Assembly: GCA_951813575.1 (NCBI GenBank)
Contig: OX638375.1
Span: 2,929,042 to 2,993,041, forward strand
Reading direction: 5' to 3'
DNA length: 64,000 nt
From: Candidatus Binatia bacterium
GTDB taxonomy: Bacteria > Desulfobacterota > Binatia > UBA9968 > JAJDTQ01
Within the stretch, counting starts at the first letter, position 1. Each line of letters opens with the position of its first letter. The notes beneath the pieces are model-generated. The model made no database searches. It was not told the DNA's origin and saw nothing but the letters and a program-made list of their open reading frames with translations. A program made the position numbers and the translations under genes. Of this stretch, positions 37,383 to 50,046 are shown piece after piece.

Positions 37383-37454
37383 CCGCAAGGCGAGCTGTTC
37401 TGCCTTGATGGAGACCGGATCGAGCGGGCCATTGCCCGGCAACTGGAACGCATG
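37383..37454 (+). pseudogene. 3'-terminal fragment of a second DUF488 gene
   Basis: Aligns without gaps to 31176-31247 of the intact DUF488 gene with 13 differences in 72 nt, most at third codon positions. The reading frame gives PQGELFCLDGDRIERAIAR, matching PQGELFGADGDRLKRAIAR in the intact copy. The rest of the gene is absent: upstream, after removing the IS21 and its duplication, comes the end of the tandem exported protein gene. It is therefore a remnant older than the IS insertion. Confidence 0.8.
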
Positions 37455-37859
37455 ACATTATACGGTTGCTCGCGTGGGACTGGCGATGTACCCATAGGTA
37501 GCCCTCGGCTCCACCATAGCCCAGATGGTAAAGGCGTACGCCACATAACCGGACCGCACGAACAATCGAGCAAGGGGTGCATGAAACCGTTGCCCCGCTG
37601 GCGACAACGCCCCCGCATGTTCCATGCGCCAACAGCACCAGCGGTTGTCGCCCCCCGACTTCCGGGCCAAAGAGCCTCCGCTGGAGTACATGACTTCGCC
37701 CGTTGATCCAGACGCGGACTGTGTGAACTTGGCACAGCGAGCGTTTTCTCCGTCAAGACCCTTTGCTGTCTTGGGCAGCCTATTCGACCCCACTTCGAAA
37801 GAAGTGAACGGTGCTTAGCGCCCTTCTAGGAAGGAAGAGCAACGCCGTGGAATGATGGA
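37455..37859. other. Intergenic stretch with no recognisable gene
   Basis: About 400 nt between the DUF488 remnant and tRNA-Ala. Open frames here lack ribosome sites and any family pattern. Mixed composition suggests decayed accessory DNA. No tRNA fragment or att-like direct repeat of the tRNA was found. Confidence 0.5.
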
Positions 37860-37935
37860 TGGTGGAGCCGATGGGGATCGAACCCACGACCTCTAGATTG
37901 CGAACCTAGCGCTCTCCCAGCTGAGCTACGGCCCC
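37860..37935 (-). tRNA. tRNA-Ala (anticodon CGC)
   Basis: Complete 76-nt cloverleaf with encoded CCA (37860-37862). Acceptor GGGGCCG pairs with CGGCTCC through a G3:U70 wobble, the alanine identity element, and the discriminator is A. The anticodon loop TTCGCAA in a CTAGG/TCTAG stem gives CGC. GGTTCGATCC is the T loop region. Confidence 0.95.
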
Positions 37936-38073
37936 ACGCTCTGGCAGTCCCTACAAGGTAGCACTCCCCAACTCCCGTGTAAATACGCCGTGCGGGACGG
38001 CCCCGCTTCCAGGTGGTTGATCCGTCCGTACCCTTGACACCGCACCGGCGAGTTTCGTACGCCTGCCCTCAGC

Positions 38074-39243
38074 ATGAGGACCGCATACTTCGATCTCGTC
38101 TCCGGTATCAGCGGGGACATGACGGTGGCCGCGCTGCTGGACCTGGGGGTGCCGCGCAGGCGGCTCCAGGAGGAGCTGAACAACCTCGCGGGCGTCTATT
38201 TCCGGATCCGGACGGGCAGGAAGACCGTCAACGGGATCCGGGCGGCCCGGTTCCGGGTGGTGGCGGGGAAGGACCAGCCCGGGCGGAGCTGGTCCGGTAT
38301 CCGCCGGCTGATCGAGCGGAGCAGGCTGTCGGCGGAGGTGAAGGCCCGGAGCATCGCCGTCTTCTCGAGGCTGGCCGAGGCCGAGGGGAAGATCCACGGT
38401 GTGGCGCCGGAGGATGTCCATTTCCACGAGGTGGGGGCGGTGGACTCCATCGTCGATATCGTCGCGGCCGCCATCGGGACGTGCCATCTGAACATCGACG
38501 AGTTCGCCTGTTCCGTGGTGCCGCTGGGCCGGGGCCTGACCCGTTCGCTGCACGGGGTGCTGCCGGTGCCGGCTCCCGCCACCCTGGAGCTGCTGAAAGG
38601 GTTCCCGGTGGAGGACGCGGGCCTGGAGGCGGAGAACGTGACGCCCACCGGCGCCGCCATCCTTTCGGCCTTGGTCACGGAGAAGGGCGGCGCTCCGGCC
38701 ATGCTTATCGAGAAGACAGGCTACGGCGCGGGCACGCTGGAGTTCCCGGACCGGCCGAACGTGTTGCGGATCGTCCTGGGAGAGAGTGGACCGGGCCTGG
38801 GCCGCGACCGTATGCTGGTGATGGAGACCCAGATCGACGACATGAACCCGGAGCTCTACGACTACGTGATGGATCGCCTGTTCGCCGCCGGAGCCCGGGA
38901 CGTGACGCTCTCGGCCGTCCAGATGAAGAAGAACCGGCCGGGCACGCTGCTGCGCATCCTGGCCGAGCCGGCGCTGCGGGACGGTCTGGCGGAGATCGTG
39001 CTGCGGGAGACCTCGACCTTGGGCGTGCGGTGCTACGCGGTGGACCGCCTCGTGTTGCGGCGCGAGGTGCGGAAGCTCAAGACCCGGTTCGGCACGCTCA
39101 CGGTGAAGGTCGCGGAAGAGCCCGGAGGGGGGAAGAGGGCGACGCCGGAATACGACGAGGCGCGGAAGATCGCGGCGTCGAAGAAGGTGCCGTTGAAGGC
39201 AGTGTACGACGAGGTGACGCGCTGTTTCGTCAGCGGGCAGTGA
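38074..39243 (+). CDS. larC: Nickel-pincer cofactor biosynthesis protein LarC
   Basis: Cyclometallase that inserts nickel into the pincer nucleotide cofactor first found in lactate racemase. The 389-residue product has the N-terminal YFDLVSGISGDMTVAALLDLG, the metal-rich HFHEVGAVDSIVDIVAA segment (about 121-137), VTPTGAAIL and METQIDDMNPELYDYVMDRLF. In some lactobacilli larC is split and joined by frameshift; here it is one open frame. larB and larE are not next to it. Confidence 0.93.
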   Translation: MRTAYFDLVSGISGDMTVAALLDLGVPRRRLQEELNNLAGVYFRIRTGRKTVNGIRAARFRVVAGKDQPGRSWSGIRRLIERSRLSAEVKARSIAVFSRLAEAEGKIHGVAPEDVHFHEVGAVDSIVDIVAAAIGTCHLNIDEFACSVVPLGRGLTRSLHGVLPVPAPATLELLKGFPVEDAGLEAENVTPTGAAILSALVTEKGGAPAMLIEKTGYGAGTLEFPDRPNVLRIVLGESGPGLGRDRMLVMETQIDDMNPELYDYVMDRLFAAGARDVTLSAVQMKKNRPGTLLRILAEPALRDGLAEIVLRETSTLGVRCYAVDRLVLRREVRKLKTRFGTLTVKVAEEPGGGKRATPEYDEARKIAASKKVPLKAVYDEVTRCFVSGQ

Positions 39244-39297
39244 TAGTCCGTAGATACCAAGAGGGCGCCTGCCCCACCGCCCCTGGATTCCCGCCCT

Positions 39298-41374
<2,077 letters not shown>

Positions 41375-41378
<4 letters not shown>

Positions 41379-42523
41379 CTTGCGTGTCCGAATGCGTCGA
41401 GCGCCTGTTCCATCTGTTTCGTGGTGTGGGTCGCCATGGTGGTGACCCGCAGCCTCGACGTGCCCGGGGGCACCGTGGGCGGGCGGATGCCCTGCACGTA
41501 GAAACCCGATTCCAGCAGTCGCGCCGCGAGTTCCATGCACGGCCGCTCCTCTCCCACCATGACGGGAATGATCTGGGTGCTGCCGCCCACCGTGTAGCCG
41601 AGCTTGCCGAGGCCGCCGCGGAGTTGCTCCGTGTTACGCCGCAGCGCGCATTGCCGCGCCGGCTCCTTCTCCACCAGACCCACCGCCGCGCCGGCCATGG
41701 CCAGCACCACCGGCGGCAGCGACGTGGTGAAGATGAAGCTGCGGGCGCGGTTGATGAGCAATTCCTTCAGCTTGCCGCCGCCGGCGACATACGCGCCGAA
41801 GGCGCCCAGGGCCTTTCCCAGGGTGCCCATCTGCACCAGGACCCGGTCGCCCAGCCCCGTCTCCGCCACCACGCCGGCGCCGTTGGGTCCGCGCACCCCG
41901 GTGGCGTGGGCCTCGTCCACCATCACCATGGCGCCGTGGCGCTCGGCCAGCTCCACCATCTCCCGCAGCGGCGCGATGTCGCCGTCCATGCTGAAAATCG
42001 ACTCGGTGACGATGAGCTTGCGCGCGGCGGCGGGCGCGCTCTTCAACGCGCCTTCCAGGTGATCCAGGTCGCAGTGGCGGTACACCGACACCGCCGCCCG
42101 CGAGAGCCGGCAGCCGTCGATGATGCTGGCATGGTTCAACTCGTCGCTCAGCACCACGTCGCCCTTTTCCACCAACGTGGCGATGATGCCCACGTTGGCC
42201 TGGTAGCCGCTGTTGAACACCAGCGCCGCCTCGGTCCCCTTGAAGCGCGCGATCCGCTGTTCCAGCTCCTCGTGCGCCGTCATGTTTCCCGAGATCAGCC
42301 GCGAGGCCCCCGAGCCGCAGCCGTACCGGTCCAGCGCCTCGATGGCGGCTTCCTTCAGGGCCGGGTGGTTGGCCAGTCCCAGGTAGTTGTTGGAGGAAAG
42401 GTTCAACACCTCCTGGCCGTCGAGGCGGATGGTGGCGTCCTGCTCGCCGTCCACGACCTTCAACTGACGGTAAAGGTTGCGCCTCTTGATCTCTTCCAGC
42501 CCGCGTTCGATGAAATCGGTCAT
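41375..42523 (-). CDS. bioF: 8-amino-7-oxononanoate synthase BioF
   Basis: PLP-dependent condensation of pimeloyl thioester with alanine, first committed biotin ring step. 382 residues with SSNNYLGLANHP, RLISGNMTAHEELE, FNSGYQANVG, the MVDEAHATGVRGPNG motif and the PLP lysine in MGTLGKALGAFGAY. The ATG at 42523 fits the family start. First gene of the leftward biotin operon; bioB and pimeloyl genes are not in the window. Confidence 0.96.
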
Positions 42524-42580
42524 GGCTTTGGTTGGGTAGATAGCAGAAATACCGTGACCTAACCAGAAAACCGTTCCGGG

Positions 42581-42605
42581 GTAGTGTCTCAAACTGGCAC
42601 ACTAC
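42581..42605. repeat. Short hairpin GTAGTGT/ACACTAC upstream of bioF
   Basis: A 7-bp perfect stem with an 11-nt loop lies 58 nt before the bioF ATG. It may be a regulator site for the biotin operon or an old mobile-element end; no BirA or BioQ consensus was recognised. Confidence 0.4.
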
Positions 42606-42651
42606 CGGTTCCGGGTGCCGCTCCCCGCGCCCATCCCCAGTCGCCGCGCCC

Positions 42652-42767
42652 GTCATCCGGGTCCCCCTCCGTCACATGGGTTCATCTCCGTCAAACAGGT
42701 ACACCTCTCGTCACACGGGTCCCCCTCCGTCACATGGGTTCATCTCCGTCAAACAGGTACACTTCCC
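42652..42767. repeat. 58-nt tandem direct repeat, two copies
   Basis: Copies at 42652-42709 and 42710-42767 share GGGTCCCCCTCCGTCACATG and GTTCATCTCCGTCAAACAG, with only a few differences. They run directly into palindrome element R3. Confidence 0.85.
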
Positions 42768-42865
42768 GTCACCCCGGGCTTGACCCGGGGTCCAGGCGGC
42801 TGGGCGGAGGGTCGTGCTGACACGACGTACAGCGGTTCGATGCCTGGACCCCGGGTCAAGCCCGG
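42768..42865. repeat. GC palindrome element R3, right arm interrupted by the IS110 element
   Basis: Left arm GTCACCCCGGGCTTGACC...TCCAGG (42768-42796) is intact. The inverted right arm starts at 42843 and stops after CAAGCCCGG at 42865. Its missing end, GGTGACG, reappears at 44050, just beyond the IS110 element. Confidence 0.85.
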
Positions 42866-42889
42866 AGTATCTGTGTTGGAAAACAAGGG

Positions 42890-44049
<1,160 letters not shown>

Positions 44050-44176
44050 GGTGACGAAGAGGGGACCCGGGGTGACGAAGAGGGGACCCGGGGTGACGAA
44101 GAGGGGACCCGGGGTGACGAAGAGGGGACCCGGGGTGACGAAGAGGGGACCCGGGGTGACGAGAGAGAGCCCGGGA
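44050..44176. repeat. 21-nt tandem array, five perfect copies plus a partial one
   Basis: Unit GTGACGAAGAGGGGACCCGG+G repeats from 44051 every 21 nt to 44155, then decays. The unit resembles the arm of the GC palindrome (GGGGTGACG). It has no spacers, so it is not CRISPR. A 21-nt period keeps any reading frame, but no gene here has a start site. Confidence 0.92.
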
Positions 44177-44206
44177 TGGCGTGGTGAGGGTGCCGCGCCA
44201 TCCCGG
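44171..44206. terminator. GC hairpin upstream of clpB
   Basis: Perfect 11-bp stem CCGGGATGGCG/CGCCATCCCGG with a 14-nt loop, just after the 21-nt array. There is no T run, so a terminator role is only possible. Confidence 0.45.
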
Positions 44207-44216
44207 CGGGCTCGCG

Positions 44217-44244
44217 TTGACTTTGACGAATCCGTACCTAGATT
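44217..44244 (+). promoter_or_regulatory. Possible clpB promoter
   Basis: TTGACT (44217-44222), 16 nt, then TAGATT (44239-44244). Transcription would begin near 44250, 40 nt before the clpB ATG. No convincing heat-shock (sigma-32 or CIRCE) element was seen. Confidence 0.38.
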
Positions 44245-44290
44245 TTTGTAAGGGTTCCCGCGCCGCAAGACGGGAAGCCGGAGGAATCTC

Positions 44291-46915
44291 ATGGATATCA
44301 ATCGTCTCACCGACAAGTCACAGGAAGCGCTGCGCCAGGCCCAGACCCTTGCGTCGCGGCGCAACCATCAGGGAGTGGACGTCGAGCATCTGTTTGCCGC
44401 CCTGCTGGAGCCCGCCGACGGCGTGGTCACGGCGCTGCTGGCCCAGACCGGCGTTGCCGTGGCCGCGGTCAGGAAGGCCCTGGAAGACGAGCTGGACCGC
44501 ATTCCGCGGGTGACCGGGGCGGGGGCGACGGCCGGGCCGGAGCAGCTTTACGTAACCCAGCGGCTGTCGCGGCTGTTCACCCGGGCCGAGGACGAGGCCG
44601 GGAAGCTCAAGGATGACTACATCAGCGTAGAGCACCTGCTGCTGGCGATCCTCGAAGAGGGCGGCAAGGCAAGCCAGGTGCTCCGCGCTCAGGGCGTCGG
44701 CCGCGACACGCTGCTGGGCGCGCTCCAGAAGGTGCGCGGCCACCAGCGCGTCACCAGCCAGAACCCGGAGGGCACCTACCAGGCGCTGGAACGCTACGGA
44801 CGGGACCTGACCCAGCTCGGCGCCCAGGGCAAGCTCGATCCCGTCATCGGCCGGGACGAGGAGATCCGCCGGGTGGTGCAGGTGTTGTCGCGCCGCACCA
44901 AGAACAATCCCGTGCTCATCGGCGACCCCGGCGTGGGCAAGACCGCCATCGTCGAGGGGCTGGCGCTCCGTATCGTGGCGGGGGACGTGCCCGAGGGGCT
45001 CAAGCAGAAGCGCATCGTGGTGCTGGACATGGGACAGCTCATCGCCGGCGCCAAGTACCGGGGCGAGTTCGAGGAACGCCTCAAGGCCGTGCTCAAGGAG
45101 GTGCAGGAGTCCTCGGGCGAGGTGATCCTGTTCATCGACGAGCTCCACACCGTGGTGGGGGCCGGCGCCGCCGAGGGGGCCATGGACGCCAGCAACCTGC
45201 TGAAGCCCATGCTGGCCCGGGGCGAGCTGCACTGCATCGGCGCCACCACCCTGGACGAGTACCGCAAGTACGTGGAGAAGGACCGGGCGCTGGAGCGGCG
45301 GTTCCAGCCGGTGACCGTGGAGCAGCCCACGGTGGAGGACACCGTCTCCATCCTGCGGGGGCTGCGGGAGCGCTACGAGCTGCACCACGGGGTGCGCATC
45401 AAGGACGCCGCGCTGGTGACCGCGGCGGTGCTGTCCCACCGCTACATCAGCGACCGCTTCCTGCCCGACAAGGCCATCGACCTGGTGGACGAGGCGGCCT
45501 CCAAGCTGCGCACCGAGATCGACTCCATGCCCGCGGAGCTGGACCAGGCCTCCCGCCAGGTGATGCAGCTCGAGATCGAGCGCGAGGCCCTGCGCAAGGA
45601 GAGCGACGACGCCTCGCGGGAACGCCTGGCCAAGCTCGAGAACGAGCTCGCCAACCTCAAGGAAGAGGCCAACAAGCTCAAGGCGCGCTGGGAGATGGAG
45701 AAGGCGTCCATCGCCCGCCTGCGCAAGCTCAAGGAGGAGATCGACGAGACCCGCCGGTCCATGGAGCAGGCGGAGCGCGAGTACGACCTGAACCGCGTGG
45801 CCGAGCTCAAGTACGGAAGGCTGACCGAGTTGGAGAGCGAGCTCGCGAAGCAAGAGGAGAGCGTCAAGACAGAGGACGGCGGGGTGCTGCTCAAGGAGGA
45901 GGTGGACGAGGACGACATCGCCGAGGTGGTGTCGCGCTGGACCGGGGTGCCGGTGTCGAAGCTCCTGGAGGGCGAGCGGGAGAAGCTGCTGCGCCTGGGC
46001 GAGCACCTGCACAAGCGCCTCATCGGCCAGGACGAGGCGGTGTCGGCGGTGGCCGACGCGGTGGTGCGCGCCCGCTCCGGGCTCAAGGACCCCAACCGGC
46101 CCATCGGCTCCTTCATCTTCCTGGGCCCCACGGGCGTGGGCAAGACCGAGTTGGGGCGGGCGCTGGCGGAGTTCCTGTTCGACGACGAAGCCAACATGGT
46201 CCGTCTCGACATGTCCGAGTACATGGAGAAGCACACCGTGGCGCGGCTCCTGGGCGCCCCGCCGGGATACGTGGGCTACGACGAGGGCGGGCAGCTCACC
46301 GAGGCGGTGCGCCGCCACCCCTACTCGGTGGTCCTGTTCGACGAGGTGGAAAAGGCCCATCCCGACGTGTTCAACGTCCTGTTGCAGATCCTCGACGACG
46401 GCCGGCTGACCGACGGCCACGGCCGCACCGTGGACTTCAAGAACACGGTGGTGATCATGACCTCCAACATCGGCAGCCAGCTCATCCTCAACTACAGCGC
46501 CCGCGGCGACGACAGCGGCTACGAGGCCATGAAGCGGGAGGTGCTCGACACCCTGCGGCGAGAGTTCCGGCCGGAGTTCCTGAACCGCGTGGACGACATC
46601 GTGGTGTTCCACGGCCTTACCCGGGACGACCTCCGGGAGATCGTCGAGATCCAGCTCGGCCACCTGCGCCAGCGCCTGGACGAGCGCCACATCCGCCTGG
46701 AGCTCACCCGCAAGGCCAAGGACCACTTCGCCGATACGGGCTACGACCCCGCCTACGGCGCCCGGCCGCTCAAGCGGCTGATCCAGAAAGAGCTCGAGAC
46801 CGCCCTGGCCCGAAAGCTCCTGGCCGGCGAGGTCAAGGACCACAGCCGCGTGGTGGTGGACCACGACGGGAACGGGCTCACGGTAACGGCGTCGGCGGTG
46901 GCGGACGCGGCGTAG
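44291..46915 (+). CDS. clpB: ATP-dependent disaggregase ClpB
   Basis: Hexameric cytoplasmic AAA+ chaperone that, with DnaK, rescues aggregated proteins. 874 residues: N-terminal Clp repeats (1-145), first ATPase with GDPGVGKTA at about 210, a coiled-coil middle domain (about 405-520, rich in Lys, Glu and Leu), second ATPase with GPTGVGKTE at about 612, and a C-terminal D2 small domain. The middle domain separates ClpB from ClpA and ClpC. GGAGGAA lies before the ATG. Confidence 0.97.
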   Translation: MDINRLTDKSQEALRQAQTLASRRNHQGVDVEHLFAALLEPADGVVTALLAQTGVAVAAVRKALEDELDRIPRVTGAGATAGPEQLYVTQRLSRLFTRAEDEAGKLKDDYISVEHLLLAILEEGGKASQVLRAQGVGRDTLLGALQKVRGHQRVTSQNPEGTYQALERYGRDLTQLGAQGKLDPVIGRDEEIRRVVQVLSRRTKNNPVLIGDPGVGKTAIVEGLALRIVAGDVPEGLKQKRIVVLDMGQLIAGAKYRGEFEERLKAVLKEVQESSGEVILFIDELHTVVGAGAAEGAMDASNLLKPMLARGELHCIGATTLDEYRKYVEKDRALERRFQPVTVEQPTVEDTVSILRGLRERYELHHGVRIKDAALVTAAVLSHRYISDRFLPDKAIDLVDEAASKLRTEIDSMPAELDQASRQVMQLEIEREALRKESDDASRERLAKLENELANLKEEANKLKARWEMEKASIARLRKLKEEIDETRRSMEQAEREYDLNRVAELKYGRLTELESELAKQEESVKTEDGGVLLKEEVDEDDIAEVVSRWTGVPVSKLLEGEREKLLRLGEHLHKRLIGQDEAVSAVADAVVRARSGLKDPNRPIGSFIFLGPTGVGKTELGRALAEFLFDDEANMVRLDMSEYMEKHTVARLLGAPPGYVGYDEGGQLTEAVRRHPYSVVLFDEVEKAHPDVFNVLLQILDDGRLTDGHGRTVDFKNTVVIMTSNIGSQLILNYSARGDDSGYEAMKREVLDTLRREFRPEFLNRVDDIVVFHGLTRDDLREIVEIQLGHLRQRLDERHIRLELTRKAKDHFADTGYDPAYGARPLKRLIQKELETALARKLLAGEVKDHSRVVVDHDGNGLTVTASAVADAA

Positions 46916-47076
46916 TGTCGGCATGCATGCCCGAGTCGTCGGAAACGCCCTGGTCGGAACGATCGGTCATCTTGGCCGCCGGGATCGTCGGCCTTACGGT
47001 CACCTTGGTGAAGCTGATTCCCTGAGCCGCTGCCACGTCCCTTGCATCATCCGGTATCACCGCCCTCCGCTCCATT

Positions 47077-47118
47077 CCTGGACCCCGGGTCAAGCTTGTC
47101 CCGGGGCCCGGGGTGACG
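47077..47118. repeat. Single-arm copy of the GC palindrome between clpB and hisC
   Basis: Reads CCTGGACCCCGGGTCAAGC then TTGTCCCGGGGCCCGGGGTGACG. Only one arm is present. The remaining 46916-47183 gap shows no gene. Confidence 0.75.
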
Positions 47119-47183
47119 CCTCTGGCGCCCGGGCGCCGTAATCGTCATTTGCAATGGCCGCGAGCCCTCGCTAGAATTCCCGC

Positions 47184-48263
47184 ATGCAGTCCCTCCTGAG
47201 AAAAAACATCGAAGATCTGGAAGGTTACACGCCCGGGGAGCAGCCCAAGCAAGCCGATCTCATCAAGCTCAACACCAACGAGAACCCCTATCCGCCGTCT
47301 CCGCGGGTGTCGGCGGCCGTCCGCAAGGAGCTCACCTCGGCCCTGCGCCTCTACCCCGATCCCGTGGCCCTGGAGCTGCGGAAACGCGCGGCCGTTCTCT
47401 ATAACGTCCGGCCGGAGAACGTGATGGCGGGCAACGGCTCGGACGAGTTGCTGTCGATCCTGATGCGCTGCTACGTGGGCGAAGGTGACTGCGTCTCCTA
47501 TCCGGTCCCCACCTACAGTCTGTACGAGACGCTGATCGCCATACAGGGCGGGCAGAGCCTGACGGTTCCCTATCCCGACAACTTCGCCATCCCGGCGCCG
47601 CTCTACTCCCAGTCGAGCAAGGTGACCATCCTGTGCAATCCCAACGCCCCTTCGGGCAGCCTGGAGCCGGTGGGCGAGATCGCTCGCCTGGCGCGTTCGG
47701 TGGCCGGCCTGCTGATCGTGGACGAGGCTTATATCGACTTCGCCGATGCCGACGAGACCGCCATTGCGCTGGTCAAGCGCTTTCCGAATCTGGTGGTGCT
47801 GCGCACCTTCTCCAAGGCCTTCTCGCTGGCCGGCATGCGTGTCGGGTTGGCCTTCGGCAGCGAAGACATCGTGCGCAACATGCTCAAGGTCAAGGACTCC
47901 TACAACCTGTGCCGGCTGAGCCTTGTGGCGGCGGTGGCGGCGTTGGAGGACGTGGAGTGGATGCAGCGGAATGTCGGCCGGATTCAGCGCACCCGCAGGA
48001 CGCTGATCCGGGGGCTGCGCAAGCTGGGGTTCGAAGTGCAACCATCCCAGGCCAACTTCGTGATGGCGAAGCTGGGCGGCGACAGCATCCGGTGGCTGCA
48101 CGACGGGCTCAGGGACAGGGGCATCCTGGTGCGCTTCTTCGACACCCCCGACCTTCAGAACATGATGCGGGTCACGGTGGGACGACCGCAGGAGATCCGG
48201 GCGCTCCTCACCGAGACGGAGGCCCTCTTGCGGGGACGTGGCTTGATCCGGAAAGCGTCGTAG
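47184..48263 (+). CDS. hisC: Histidinol-phosphate aminotransferase HisC
   Basis: PLP transaminase of histidine synthesis: imidazole-acetol phosphate to histidinol phosphate. 359 residues, fold type I. KLNTNENPYPPSPRV opens the domain, GNGSDELLSILMRCYV binds the cofactor phosphate region, CNPNAPSG follows, and RTFSKAFSLAGMRVG carries the PLP lysine (about Lys211). It stands alone, away from other his genes. Confidence 0.94.
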   Translation: MQSLLRKNIEDLEGYTPGEQPKQADLIKLNTNENPYPPSPRVSAAVRKELTSALRLYPDPVALELRKRAAVLYNVRPENVMAGNGSDELLSILMRCYVGEGDCVSYPVPTYSLYETLIAIQGGQSLTVPYPDNFAIPAPLYSQSSKVTILCNPNAPSGSLEPVGEIARLARSVAGLLIVDEAYIDFADADETAIALVKRFPNLVVLRTFSKAFSLAGMRVGLAFGSEDIVRNMLKVKDSYNLCRLSLVAAVAALEDVEWMQRNVGRIQRTRRTLIRGLRKLGFEVQPSQANFVMAKLGGDSIRWLHDGLRDRGILVRFFDTPDLQNMMRVTVGRPQEIRALLTETEALLRGRGLIRKAS

Positions 48264-48270
48264 CAACGGA

Positions 48271-48295
48271 CAGGGGCGGATTTCAAACCCCCTGC
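48271..48295. repeat. GGGCGGGTTTCAAACCC palindrome family, copy 3 (diverged)
   Basis: CAGGGGCGGATTTCAAACCC followed by CCTGC, just after the hisC stop and before the convergent CorC-like gene. Confidence 0.6.
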
Positions 48296-48328
48296 ACCGT
48301 CCGGACATTGCCGATGTGAGATGCGCCC

Positions 48329-49651
48329 CTACACCGCGGCGTTCAGGCGGCGGTTCTCCTCCACCCGGATCTTGACGATCCTTCGGCCTTCCACGTCGAC
48401 GATGGTGAGCCGGTGCCCGTCGGTCTCGATTTTCTCGCCGCCGCGGGGGATCCGTTTCAGCTTGGCGAGCACGAAACCCGCCAGGGTGTGGTAGTCGACG
48501 GATTCCTCGAAGGGCAGCTCGTAGTCCGACTGGAGGTCTCTCAGCAGGGCGGAGCCCGACACCACCAGCGAGCCGTCCGGCAGCCGTTCCACCGGGCCCC
48601 GCTCCTCGGCGTCGTACTCGTCGCGGATCTCGCCGACGATCTCCTCGATGACGTCCTCCAGGGAGACCAGCCCCTCCACCTCGCCGTACTCGTTCACCAC
48701 CAGGGCCAGCGCCATGCGGCGGCGCTGCAGGTCCTTCAGGAGCTGGCTGATGGGCAGCGAGCTGGGCACGAAGAAGGGCGGATGCATCATGTTGCGCAGG
48801 TCGATGGGCTCGTTGGCCTGCATCGCCCGCAGGATGTCCTTGTTGTAGAGGATGCCCAGGACCTGGTCCAGGTCGTTCTGGTACACCGGCAGGCGGGAGA
48901 AGCCGCTCTCCACGAAGTTCCGCAGGATGTCGTCGGGCTCCGTCTCGACGGCGACGGCGTGAATCTCGGTCCGGGGGATCATCACGGCCCGCACCGGCGT
49001 GTCCACGAAGTCGAAGACGCTGTGGATCAGCTCCTTCTCGGTCTCGTCGAAGATGCCCTTGGCGGTACCTTCCCGGATCAGCGACTTGACCTCCTCCTCG
49101 GAGATGAAGCTGGCGGTGCCGGTTTCCTTGCCGCCGAAGATCCGCAGCACCCCGTTGCTGGAGCGGGTCAGGATCTTCACCACGAACGACGTGCTCCTGG
49201 AGATGGCGTCGATGGGCAGCGACACGAAGAACGCGATGCGTTCGGAATAGCGCAGCGCCAGGGACTTGGGCACGAGCTCGCCGAGCACCAGGCTCAGGTA
49301 GGCGATGGGCAGCACCACGATGAGGATGGCGACGTAGTTGCCCCAGGTCTCGGCGTAGGGAACCGGCAGCGATTGCAGATGCGGCTTCAGGAGCTGGATG
49401 GCCCCGGCCCCTCCGATGGCGGAGGCCAGGGTGCCGACGAAGGTGATGCCGATCTGGACCGTGGCCAGGAACCGGTCGGGCTCGTCCTTGAGCCGCCCCA
49501 GGGCCGCCGCCGCCCGTGCGCCGCGGCCGCGCACCTGATCGATGCGCGTCCTGCGGGTCGCGATGACGGCGATCTCCGCAGCGGCGAAGAAGCCGTTGGC
49601 CAGGATCAACAGGAAGATGACCGTGGCACCCAACCATATGCTGTCAAGCAT
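48329..49651 (-). CDS. CNNM/CorC-family membrane protein (hemolysin-like, CBS domains)
   Basis: Inner-membrane protein of 440 residues, related to magnesium or cobalt transporters CorB/CorC and YfjD. It has a DUF21 (CNNM) membrane domain (about 1-190, with LANGFFAAAEIAVIATRRTRID), two CBS domains (about 210-335, MIPRTEIHAVAVE and LQRRRMALALVVNEYGEVEGLVSLEDVIEEIVGEI region), and a CorC_HlyC C-terminal domain (about 350-432). Old hemolysin labels are probably misleading; ion efflux or Mg2+ handling is likelier. Confidence 0.9.
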   Translation of the reverse strand: MLDSIWLGATVIFLLILANGFFAAAEIAVIATRRTRIDQVRGRGARAAAALGRLKDEPDRFLATVQIGITFVGTLASAIGGAGAIQLLKPHLQSLPVPYAETWGNYVAILIVVLPIAYLSLVLGELVPKSLALRYSERIAFFVSLPIDAISRSTSFVVKILTRSSNGVLRIFGGKETGTASFISEEEVKSLIREGTAKGIFDETEKELIHSVFDFVDTPVRAVMIPRTEIHAVAVETEPDDILRNFVESGFSRLPVYQNDLDQVLGILYNKDILRAMQANEPIDLRNMMHPPFFVPSSLPISQLLKDLQRRRMALALVVNEYGEVEGLVSLEDVIEEIVGEIRDEYDAEERGPVERLPDGSLVVSGSALLRDLQSDYELPFEESVDYHTLAGFVLAKLKRIPRGGEKIETDGHRLTIVDVEGRRIVKIRVEENRRLNAAV

Positions 49652-50046
49652 GAATCAATCTCCCGTCCGGTATGCCGGGACGCAAAAGGGCAACGAGGCA
49701 TCCCGCCCCCGGGCGAGCCGGGCGCGGAAAATTCCCACGGACGTTCAGTTCAGTCTAGGGGCACATGAATCCCGGTGGAGCGATCGGGAATTTGAGGAAG
49801 CAGGGGAGGACGATGGAAGCCTTCAAGGGCGAAATGCGCGACGGAGGCTTACTGTCATCTTGCGGGTCATCGGACATGGACGGACTCCTTGTCTCCGTTA
49901 CGCCGGAGACGGGGTTTACACTTGCAAGAAATTTCCTTCATCCGCGGCGAAAATGCAAGACCCCTTCCACGGTCCGGGACCGGAGAGTCTCCTAGTTGAC
50001 CTGCCAACCCTTATCCGTTATGCAAACCAATTTGAGCGTTTGGCCA
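49652..50046. other. Gap before the F420 operon; possible cofG promoter at 49996-50024
   Basis: A 395-nt region with no convincing gene. A small hairpin GTCTCC/GGAGAC is at about 49890-49912. TTGACC (49996-50001), 17 nt, TATGCA (50019-50024) is a weak promoter candidate that would start transcription about 15 nt before the cofG ATG. No riboswitch was recognised. Confidence 0.35.

Noticed and set aside
37860..37935. tRNA-Ala as the integration site of the 31-37 kb island
   Set aside because: No duplicate of the tRNA end and no integrase were found; the only duplicated flank is the DUF488 end.
44051..44155. Regular repeat array as a CRISPR
   Set aside because: Units of 21 nt are contiguous with no spacers, and no cas gene is near.
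49652..50046. Riboswitch in the leader of the F420 operon
   Set aside because: Only a small hairpin could be seen; no known aptamer core was recognised.
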